From: an uncultured Bacilli bacterium | GTDB lineage: Bacteria; Bacillota_I; Bacilli_A; RF39; UBA660 | NCBI GenBank assembly: GCA_947628635.1 | Contig: CANRAX010000004.1 | Coordinates: forward strand, 1 to 24,327 | Length of the DNA: 24,327 nucleotides | Reading direction: 5' to 3' | Part shown: one piece after another, positions 15,352-21,385 of the stretch | Numbering within the stretch: position 1 is the first letter of the stretch | Layout of the letters: each line of letters opens with the position of its first letter | Notes under the pieces: model-generated | Told to the model about the DNA's origin: nothing | Database searches by the model: none | What the model saw: the letters and a program-made list of their open reading frames with translations, nothing else | Program-made: the position numbers and the translations under genes

Positions 15352-17304
15352 CAATAACTCCGCCTTGGTCATCTTAGAATAATTTTTAACACCCTTCTTT
15401 TTAGCAATTTCCTTTAATTTCGTAATTGATAATGCTTCTAAATTACTTTCATCTTCTTCAGGCATACATCCATTTTCAACTAAATAATCAATCTGTTCTT
15501 TAGTTAAAGTTTCATATTCTAATAAACTATCAGCTATTAATTTTAACAAATCTGTATTCTTTTTAATAATTTCTGTTGCTTTTTTATGACAATTATCTAT
15601 TATCTTACGCATTTCCATATCTATTTCATTAGCAACTTCATTTGAAAAATGTTGTGATTTATTATAATCTCTTCCTAGGAAAACACTTCCAGCTTGTTGT
15701 TCAAATTGAAGTGGTCCTAAATCACTCATTCCATATTCAGTAACCATTGCTCGTGCTATCTTAGTAGCTTTTTCAAAATCATTATGAGCACCCGTCGTAA
15801 TTTCTCCAAAAACAACTTCCTCTGCTGTTCTACCACCAAGTAAACCTGTAATTTCCTCCAATAAATCCGTCTTAGTAGAGCATAGCTTTTCTTCACTTGG
15901 AACCATCATATTATAACCACCAGCAGAACCTCTTGGAATAATAGTTACTTTTTGGACGTCGCTAGCATTTTTTAATTTTAACCCAATAACAGCATGTCCA
16001 GCTTCATGATAAGCAACCAATTTTCTATCATTTTCACTATATTTATGGGAAGTTTTAGCAGGTCCCATCAATACTCTATCAGTAGCCTCATCTATTTCAC
16101 TCATTGTTATAACATCTTTATTTCTTCTAACAGCAAGTAATGCTGCTTCATTCAATAAATTTTCCAAATCAGCTCCACTAAATCCCGGTGTTCTTTTAGC
16201 CAAATTTTCTAATGTTATACCTTCAGCCAAAGTTTTATTCTTAGCATGAACTGCTAAAATTTCCTCTCTACCTCTAACATCTGGCAAATTAACTGTAACT
16301 TGTCTATCAAATCGACCTGGACGAAGTAAAGCCGGATCCAAAACATCTGGTCTATTAGTTGCAGCAATTATAATAATTCCCTCATTTGCACCAAAACCAT
16401 CCATTTCAGTAAGTAACTGATTAAGTGTTTGCTCACGTTCATCGTGGCCACCACCTAAACCAGTACCTCTTTGCCTACCAACAGCGTCGATTTCATCAAT
16501 AAATATTAAACAAGGTGCATTCCTTTTGGCTTGTTGAAACATATCTCTAACACGACTAGCACCAACACCAACAAATAATTCAACAAAATCAGAACCACTT
16601 ATAAAGTAAAAAGGAACATCAGCTTCTCCAGCAACGGCTTTAGCAAGTAAAGTTTTACCAGTTCCTGGAGGACCAAACAATAACACACCTTTAGGAATTC
16701 TTGCACCTAATTTTTGAAATCTCTTTGGATTTTTTAAAAAGTCAATTAATTCTTTTACTTCTTCTTTTTCTTCTTTTAAACCTGCAACATCTGCAAAAGT
16801 TACTTTATTTTTATCACTGTTTAGCTTAGCTTTACTCTTACCAAAATCCATCGAACTTTTATTACCGGCTAACTGCTTATTAAAAAACCAAAAAGCAATA
16901 ACTACAAGCAATACAAACGGCAAGACATTCATAATAATTAGCCAAAATGAAGAAGATTCAGGATCTGCTTTAGAAGTAAACTTAAAATCTTGTGAATCGC
17001 TAGCATCAACAATTCTTTTCATAACTTCTTCACTTAAAGGAAGTCTAGCTGTAAAATATTGATTTTTCTTATAATTTTTTAACTTACCAGTAACTTCGTA
17101 AGTATAAGCACTACCCCTCGTAACTATTTCTAACTCTGTAATTTTTTCATCTTCTAATTTTTCATTAAACTCATCATATGTTAAAACTTCCACATCATTA
17201 TTTAAAACATTAAAAGTATAGTACACTCCGAGCATTATAATAGCTAAAAATAAATACGGAAGTAAACCTTTTTTTATATTTTTCTTATCTATTCCATTGT
17301 TCAT
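15334..17304 (-). CDS. ftsH: ATP-dependent zinc metalloprotease FtsH with a C-terminal Rho-N-like domain
   Basis: FtsH is a membrane-bound AAA+ protease that degrades misfolded membrane and regulatory proteins. The 656-aa protein has two membrane helices (about residues 13-34 and 119-141) and an AAA+ module with Walker A GPPGTGKT (211-218), Walker B CLIFIDE (265-271) and the SRH region ending RPGRFDR (328-334). The protease domain has HEAGH (433-437) and the third zinc ligand D509. After residue 620 there is a compact segment (LEALSITKLKEIAKKKGVK, 622-640, then SKMTKAELLKEL) that looks like a Rho N-terminal/SAP-like helical domain; FtsH tails are usually disordered. GAGGAGGAC lies before the ATG at 17304; the GTG at 17319 precedes this SD. 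The gap to tilS is 11 bp. Confidence 0.95.
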   Translation of the reverse strand: MNNGIDKKNIKKGLLPYLFLAIIMLGVYYTFNVLNNDVEVLTYDEFNEKLEDEKITELEIVTRGSAYTYEVTGKLKNYKKNQYFTARLPLSEEVMKRIVDASDSQDFKFTSKADPESSSFWLIIMNVLPFVLLVVIAFWFFNKQLAGNKSSMDFGKSKAKLNSDKNKVTFADVAGLKEEKEEVKELIDFLKNPKRFQKLGARIPKGVLLFGPPGTGKTLLAKAVAGEADVPFYFISGSDFVELFVGVGASRVRDMFQQAKRNAPCLIFIDEIDAVGRQRGTGLGGGHDEREQTLNQLLTEMDGFGANEGIIIIAATNRPDVLDPALLRPGRFDRQVTVNLPDVRGREEILAVHAKNKTLAEGITLENLAKRTPGFSGADLENLLNEAALLAVRRNKDVITMSEIDEATDRVLMGPAKTSHKYSENDRKLVAYHEAGHAVIGLKLKNASDVQKVTIIPRGSAGGYNMMVPSEEKLCSTKTDLLEEITGLLGGRTAEEVVFGEITTGAHNDFEKATKIARAMVTEYGMSDLGPLQFEQQAGSVFLGRDYNKSQHFSNEVANEIDMEMRKIIDNCHKKATEIIKKNTDLLKLIADSLLEYETLTKEQIDYLVENGCMPEEDESNLEALSITKLKEIAKKKGVKNYSKMTKAELLKELDV

Positions 17305-17315
17305 AATTGTCCTCC

Positions 17316-18629
17316 TCACTCATATTTCAATACTATATCATAACTATCATTTTTCTTTTTGTCAAATTTTGATTTTTTTATTCCCGGGATCCAAACTATC
17401 TCTCCTTTAGAATCTACTACTATTGGCCACATATCCCTTTTTTCTAATGGTATTTTCTTATCAATAAATATATCTTTAACTTTTTTAGAACCATTCAACC
17501 CTTTAACTTTTATCTTATCACCAAATTTTCTTGATCGAACTATTAGAGGTAAACTTATTTCTTCACTATTCAATCTACATACATTATTACTATTATCGTC
17601 TGTATCTACTATCTTTTCAACTATCTTATTATTTGGTAATAAACAACAAGTTTCTAGTTCTATCTCATAACTAGTTATTTCTGATGTATCACGTTTTAAT
17701 TCTAACATATTATACATCTTTCTCGCAATAACTTCGTTTGGCAAATTAACATAACTATTAGCTTTCTTACTATTAATTAAATCAAATATTAAGTCAATGT
17801 GTTTATCGTTAACCAATATTAAATCGTCTTGATAAAAATCATTTAAAAAATAATAAATTATTTCTTTTTGAATAAATTCTTCTTCCAATAAAAATTTATC
17901 TAGTAAAATTTTATTATCATCAAGTACCCTATTTAATGCCTTATCTCTTTCTTTTTCAATAAATTTATATGCATTATGCAAGTTATTACTAAATTTTAGA
18001 AATTTTAAATGCACATTTGCCTCCTCTTCTTTCAAAAAAGGAAGAACATATTTTCTGTATCTATTTCTAGTATATTTATCTTTACTATTAGAACTATCTA
18101 TGAAATACTTAACATTATTTTCTTTATCATATTCCAATAATTCCTCCTTAGTAAATCTTATTAAAGGTCTTACTATTTTATAATCATCCATATCAACTAT
18201 TTCTCTAAAACCACTATAACCATTTAAATTAGAACCTCTAACTAGGCGCATTAAAATAGTTTCAACCAAATCATCACCATGATGAGCTGTCATCAAATAA
18301 TTAGCGTCATATTTATGAACCAACATATCAAAGAAATTATATCGAATATTACGAGCTTCATTATGAAAATTATCATCACCATATTCTTCAATAAGCATTT
18401 TTTCAAAAATTACGTTATTTTTTTGACAATAGTCTTTTAAAAATTCTTCTTCTATAAAGCTTTCTTTTCGTACATTATGATTAACATGTGCTACTATTAA
18501 AGATAATTGATATTTTTCCCTTATTTTTAATAACATATCTAGAAGGGCCATCGAATCTGGTCCTGTTGAACATCCAATAATTATCGTATCATTTTTAGAA
18601 AAGCAAAAATATTCATCAATTTTAATCAT
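17316..18629 (-). CDS. tilS: tRNA(Ile)-lysidine synthetase
   Basis: TilS converts the wobble C of tRNA-Ile(CAU) to lysidine so that it reads AUA codons, an essential step in an AT-rich genome. The 437-aa protein has the PP-loop ATP-binding motif STGPDS (residues 21-26) within IIIGCSTGPDSMALL; many homologues have SGGxDS, and the STGxDS form occurs in some Bacilli. HHGDDLVETILMRLVRGS is the conserved catalytic-domain segment. The C-terminal domain includes VRSRKFGDKIKVKG and KVKDIFIDKKIP. It precedes ftsH directly, as in other Firmicutes, but hprT, which normally lies between, is missing. The SD is AGGTGGAG. Confidence 0.94.
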   Translation of the reverse strand: MIKIDEYFCFSKNDTIIIGCSTGPDSMALLDMLLKIREKYQLSLIVAHVNHNVRKESFIEEEFLKDYCQKNNVIFEKMLIEEYGDDNFHNEARNIRYNFFDMLVHKYDANYLMTAHHGDDLVETILMRLVRGSNLNGYSGFREIVDMDDYKIVRPLIRFTKEELLEYDKENNVKYFIDSSNSKDKYTRNRYRKYVLPFLKEEEANVHLKFLKFSNNLHNAYKFIEKERDKALNRVLDDNKILLDKFLLEEEFIQKEIIYYFLNDFYQDDLILVNDKHIDLIFDLINSKKANSYVNLPNEVIARKMYNMLELKRDTSEITSYEIELETCCLLPNNKIVEKIVDTDDNSNNVCRLNSEEISLPLIVRSRKFGDKIKVKGLNGSKKVKDIFIDKKIPLEKRDMWPIVVDSKGEIVWIPGIKKSKFDKKKNDSYDIVLKYE

Positions 18630-18664
18630 AGACTCTCCACCTTTTTCTAAATCTAACTCACTAT

Positions 18665-18694
18665 AAAAAAAAGAATAACAAATATATTATTCTT
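18665..18694 (-). terminator. Terminator after divIC
   Basis: On the transcript AAGAATAA (18694-18687) pairs with TTATTCTT (18678-18671) and is followed by more U residues. The 5' arm overlaps the divIC stop codon. tilS starts 57 bp after the divIC stop without an obvious promoter, so some read-through is likely. Confidence 0.7.
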
Positions 18695-18983
18695 CAGGGA
18701 TTTTTAAAATATATTCTCCATCTTTTGAATAAAAATATTTTTCTCTTGCATACCTAGCAATATAATCAGGATCTTGTAGCTTATCTGCATCAACTCTCAA
18801 TCGTTCTTCTTCTTCCTTCAAATCAATCAACTTTTTTTCTAAAGATTTTTTTTCTTGATATTTATCAAATATTTCTACCCAATATTTACCAATAGTAAAA
18901 GTCATGACTACAATTATTGTTAATGAACTAAGTCCCAATAATAAAAAACGTCTTTTCTTTAATACTTTACTTTTTTTAGCCAC
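18687..18983 (-). CDS. divIC: Septum formation initiator DivIC/FtsB
   Basis: DivIC is a bitopic division protein that pairs with FtsL and DivIB at the septum. The 98-aa protein has a short Lys-rich cytoplasmic N terminus, one membrane helix (about residues 12-32), and an extracytoplasmic coiled coil rich in Glu, Lys and Leu (about 38-70). The DPDYIARYAREKYFYSKDGE signature (about 72-91) is conserved in the family. It is shorter than the B. subtilis protein. Translation starts at GTG with GGTGA upstream. The position after yabQ is as in B. subtilis, while yabR and spoIIE are missing downstream. Confidence 0.92.
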   Translation of the reverse strand: MAKKSKVLKKRRFLLLGLSSLTIIVVMTFTIGKYWVEIFDKYQEKKSLEKKLIDLKEEEERLRVDADKLQDPDYIARYAREKYFYSKDGEYILKIPEE

Positions 18984-19010
18984 AATCTTTCACCCACTTT
19001 TTCAAGATAT

Positions 19011-19039
19011 ATTATACTAAAAAAAGTAACTTTTTTGAA
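19011..19039 (-). promoter_or_regulatory. Candidate promoter of divIC
   Basis: A perfect TATAAT (19016-19011) lies 17 bp downstream of TTCAAA (19039-19034), a poor -35. It would let divIC be expressed in growing cells independently of the sporulation genes upstream. Confidence 0.45.
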
Positions 19040-19071
19040 TATTTATTATAATAATTTACAATATATTTACA

Positions 19072-19344
19072 TTATTTTTTTCTCCTTTTTTTAACTAAAA
19101 AAAATATATAAAATCCTAACAAAAATAAAAACAAAAAATAGTAATGTAATACAGCCTCATTTATCTCTTTCAATATAAAAAAGTATGATAGACCTATTAC
19201 AGTAAAAAATAGAAAATTGCAAATTACTTTTCTTTTTCTACTACCTAAAAATAAATATCTATAATTCAAATTAACTAAAAAAGCGAAGAAAATACCAAAA
19301 ACAAAAGAAAAAAGCATACTACTAATTTGAATTTTTAAATCCAT
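19072..19344 (-). CDS. yabQ: YabQ-like sporulation membrane protein
   Basis: YabQ is a membrane protein required for spore cortex formation in B. subtilis. This 90-aa product has three hydrophobic helices (about residues 6-24, 42-58 and 66-84) and a basic C terminus. Sequence similarity is low, as usual for YabQ, so the call leans on position: between yabP and divIC, the exact B. subtilis order. It is much shorter than B. subtilis YabQ. Its start codon overlaps the yabP stop in TAATG, so the two are coupled. Confidence 0.75.
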   Translation of the reverse strand: MDLKIQISSMLFSFVFGIFFAFLVNLNYRYLFLGSRKRKVICNFLFFTVIGLSYFFILKEINEAVLHYYFLFLFLLGFYIFFLVKKRRKK

Positions 19345-19634
19345 TATTTAAATAATCTATTTAGTATACTTTCTTCCTTATTTTTTTTAGCATTTTCATC
19401 CATGTAATTAATTGAATTAACTAAACCTTTAATAGTTACATTTCCTTGTAACGTATCAAGTTTTATTAACTCCAAACCCTCACCTTTTACTATTAAGTAA
19501 CCCATTATAGTTTCTAAAATAAATTGTGAATTATCAAAATTGTCAATTTTTTTAACGCCTGTAATAACTAAATTTTTTCTTTCTAGTAAACTTATACTAT
19601 GATTATAACTACTTATATTATTTTCTTTATCCAT
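19344..19634 (-). CDS. yabP: Sporulation protein YabP
   Basis: YabP is a small protein of the YabP/YqfC family, made in the mother cell and needed for spore maturation in B. subtilis. The 96-aa product matches the family in length and pattern: SISLLERKNLVITGVKKIDN (about residues 13-32), FILETIMGYLIVKGEGLELIK (about 38-58) and LDTLQGNVTIKGLVNSINY (about 59-77). It has a strong SD (AGGAGG) and is translationally coupled to yabQ. It begins 107 bp after spoVG, with the spoVG terminator in between; I see no convincing promoter match there. Confidence 0.88.
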   Translation of the reverse strand: MDKENNISSYNHSISLLERKNLVITGVKKIDNFDNSQFILETIMGYLIVKGEGLELIKLDTLQGNVTIKGLVNSINYMDENAKKNKEESILNRLFK

Positions 19635-19713
19635 AATGTCCTCCTAGAAAATAATATGAAAAAAAATTAAAATTTATTACTTAAATATGCTAATTTTTTG
19701 AAAAATGGCGCAT

Positions 19714-19740
19714 TAAAAAACTACCATATGGTAGTTAAAA
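19714..19740 (-). terminator. Terminator after spoVG
   Basis: AACTACCATATGGTAGTT is a perfect 18-nt palindrome right after the spoVG stop, followed on the transcript by UUUU. It isolates spoVG from yabP. Confidence 0.8.
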
Positions 19741-19741
19741 A

Positions 19742-20023
19742 TTATTCTTCCTCTTCTTCAGGTACATCTTCTGCTTTTTCATAAGCCTCTAAAATAGCAT
19801 CTTCAAACATAGAACGAACTTCAGGATTAATAGGATGAGCTATATCACGATAACCTCCAGTAGCTGTTTTTCTACTAGGCATAGCGATAAATAAACCATT
19901 ATCTCCCTCAATAATACGGATATCATGAACTGCGAAACTATCATCAATTAAAACTGATGCTATTCCCTTCATACGAGATCCTTCTTTTTCAATTTTACGT
20001 ACATTTACAGATGTAATCTTCAT
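19742..20023 (-). CDS. spoVG: SpoVG, septation/regulatory nucleic-acid-binding protein
   Basis: SpoVG is a small regulator; in several Firmicutes it binds DNA and RNA and affects sporulation, division or virulence. The 93-aa protein shows the family core: MKITSVNVRKIEKEG (1-15), MKGIASVLIDDSFAVHDIRI (18-37), GLFIAMPSRKTATGGYRDIA (43-62) and HPINPEVR. The C terminus is a run of acidic residues. GGGAGG precedes the ATG, and a perfect 9-bp stem abuts this SD. It is monocistronic, with its own promoter and terminator. Confidence 0.96.
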   Translation of the reverse strand: MKITSVNVRKIEKEGSRMKGIASVLIDDSFAVHDIRIIEGDNGLFIAMPSRKTATGGYRDIAHPINPEVRSMFEDAILEAYEKAEDVPEEEEE

Positions 20024-20038
20024 ACGAATATTCCTCCC

Positions 20039-20062
20039 TTATAAAGTAATTGCACTTTATAA
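20039..20062 (-). promoter_or_regulatory. 5' stem-loop of the spoVG message
   Basis: TTATAAAGT and ACTTTATAA form a perfect 9-bp stem with a 6-nt loop, directly next to the GGGAGG ribosome binding site. The start predicted from the promoter lies near 20060, so the stem would be at the very 5' end of the mRNA. It could protect the mRNA or act as an operator. Confidence 0.6.
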
Positions 20063-20066
20063 CTAC

Positions 20067-20095
20067 ATTTTATAATAATAAGATAGAAAATGCAA
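20067..20095 (-). promoter_or_regulatory. SigA-type promoter of spoVG
   Basis: TTGCAT (20095-20090) and TAAAAT (20072-20067) are 17 bp apart. In B. subtilis spoVG is driven by SigH; I see no SigH-type AGGA...GAAT pair in this gap. The rest of the 250-bp veg-spoVG gap is AT-rich and holds only the veg terminator region. Confidence 0.65.
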
Positions 20096-20233
20096 TAAAT
20101 TTTTTATTAAATAATACAATGATTTCTTGCGAAAAAAATTTGTTTTAACTACTAACAAATAATTAGTTTTTTTACTATTAATTAAATTACTTTTATATTT
20201 AAAACACCTATTTTTTTCAAAATGAAAAAAGCT

Positions 20234-20253
20234 AAAAAATTTTTATAAAAATT
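20234..20253 (-). terminator. Probable terminator after veg
   Basis: AATTTTTATAAAAATT is a perfect palindrome followed by UUUU, about 20 bp after the veg stop. The stem is entirely A/T, so strength is doubtful. A second AT-only hairpin lies just beyond (about 20210-20232). Confidence 0.45.
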
Positions 20254-20273
20254 CAATTTACTTATCTTTACCA

Positions 20274-20486
20274 TTAATAAAGAATTCTTAAATTATCAAT
20301 CAAAACATCACTATAACTAAAAGACCTAATTTTTTCATCTTGTTGTTTTATAATAAAGATAGCTGGATAAATATCTGTTATTATACCTTCAAACTCTTCT
20401 ATTTGATTTCTAGCTCCTCTAAATCGAAAGTAATGGGTAGTACCTTTATTATCTTTAACTAATTGCTTTGCCATTCCTATTGTCAT
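20274..20486 (-). CDS. veg: Veg family protein
   Basis: Veg is a small, highly expressed protein of many Firmicutes; in B. subtilis it stimulates biofilm gene expression. The 70-aa product keeps the family pattern: a basic RFRGARNQIEEFEGIITDIYP (about residues 22-42), FIIKQQDEKIRSFSYSDVLI, which resembles the B. subtilis F-V-I-Q...SYSYADIL region. The first ATG overlaps the yabG stop (ATGA), suggesting coupling; a second in-frame ATG at 20474 gives the more usual MAK start. Order yabG-veg matches B. subtilis. Unlike there, veg appears to depend on yabG transcription, as no separate promoter is visible. Confidence 0.88.
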   Translation of the reverse strand: MTIGMAKQLVKDNKGTTHYFRFRGARNQIEEFEGIITDIYPAIFIIKQQDEKIRSFSYSDVLIDNLRILY

Positions 20487-21265
20487 CTTGGATACCCCAC
20501 ATACATTGTTCCATTTGTAATTATGCCACCAATTCCATCACTACCATATTTTGTTTTTTCAATTAAGCTAATTAAATCTATACTCTGATTTCGATCAGAC
20601 AAAGCTAAAGAAGTTGCTATAATAGCTGGATCGAGAGCGTGAATATTTATTCTTTTAGGACTTGAAGCAAAATTAGCTCCAGCTTTAATTAATTCCTCAT
20701 AATTAGATTGACATGCTCCCGCGACAACGATTAATTTATCCTGACTTTTTTCATATTTTCTAACTTCCTTAATTGCCGAAATAAAATTACTCGTATTTTG
20801 ATAATTATCTAAATTTTTTAGGTCATTCTTTTTAGCGTAATAAGCATCATGTCCCGTAATAACAACAATATCAGGGCGAAATTCTTTTATCAAATCTAGT
20901 ATTTTAGAAGATATTTCCACTTCTGATAAAGTAAGACCATTCGCTTTTACTCCCATACTTTCATAAAAACTCATACATCTTTCTAAATATTCTTCGTCAC
21001 CATCTATATGAAGTATTTTACCTGGTAAATAAAAGTATTTATTTCTATCCATATTTAGTCCACGTAAATTAGCTTCAATAATTTTCTTATCTTCTTTAGC
21101 CTCTTCTTCTTTTGAAATTACTAAATCATCAACATCACTATCGGCATATAGTCTTAAATCAACGCCTTTTAATAAAGCTATATTGCCATTTATTTCTATA
21201 ATTTTAAACAAAATATCATGTTGATGAGATATTCTTGTAACCATATCACCTATTTTAAAATTCAT
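20483..21265 (-). CDS. yabG: Sporulation-specific cysteine protease YabG
   Basis: YabG is the peptidase (U57 family) that trims coat and germination proteins in the mother cell during late sporulation. The 260-aa protein has an N-terminal SH3-like region (FKIGDMVTRISHQHDILFKI, residues 3-22) and a core with GKILHIDGDEEYLERCM, DIVVITGHDAYY (H139) and VVAGACQSNYEELIKAGANF (C185). The C-terminal GSDGIGGIITNGTMYVGYP is conserved. The catalytic pair is probably the conserved His and Cys. The gene has a possible mother-cell promoter upstream and overlaps veg. Finding it with yabP and yabQ supports a sporulating lineage. Confidence 0.94.
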   Translation of the reverse strand: MNFKIGDMVTRISHQHDILFKIIEINGNIALLKGVDLRLYADSDVDDLVISKEEEAKEDKKIIEANLRGLNMDRNKYFYLPGKILHIDGDEEYLERCMSFYESMGVKANGLTLSEVEISSKILDLIKEFRPDIVVITGHDAYYAKKNDLKNLDNYQNTSNFISAIKEVRKYEKSQDKLIVVAGACQSNYEELIKAGANFASSPKRINIHALDPAIIATSLALSDRNQSIDLISLIEKTKYGSDGIGGIITNGTMYVGYPR

Positions 21266-21282
21266 CTCTTCATCTCCACTTA

Positions 21283-21311
21283 AGTTTATGAAAAGAAAAA
21301 AAGAATTAGAC
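21283..21311 (-). promoter_or_regulatory. Candidate SigE/SigK-type promoter of yabG
   Basis: CATAAACT (21290-21283) resembles the SigE -10 (CATACAMT, one mismatch) and partly the SigK -10. GTCTAATT (21311-21304), 13 bp upstream, matches six of eight positions of the SigE -35 (GTCATATT). The -35 overlaps the terminator of the previous gene. No SigA promoter competes in this gap. Confidence 0.35.
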
Positions 21312-21327
21312 TAAAAACTTAATTCTT
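21295..21327 (-). terminator. Terminator after the CitC-like gene
   Basis: On the transcript AAGAATTA (21327-21320) pairs with TAATTCTT (21308-21301), followed by UUUUUC. It lies 59 bp after the stop codon and separates the gene from yabG. Confidence 0.7.
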
Positions 21328-21385
21328 AAACAAATATTTTTCTATTAAAAATGTTTTCTGTTTTCTATTTTCTATTTTTTATTTC

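Noticed and set aside
19640..19700. SigE promoter before yabP (GCATATT and CATATTAT)
   Set aside because: Both boxes look fair, but they are about 25 bp apart against the 13-15 bp expected.
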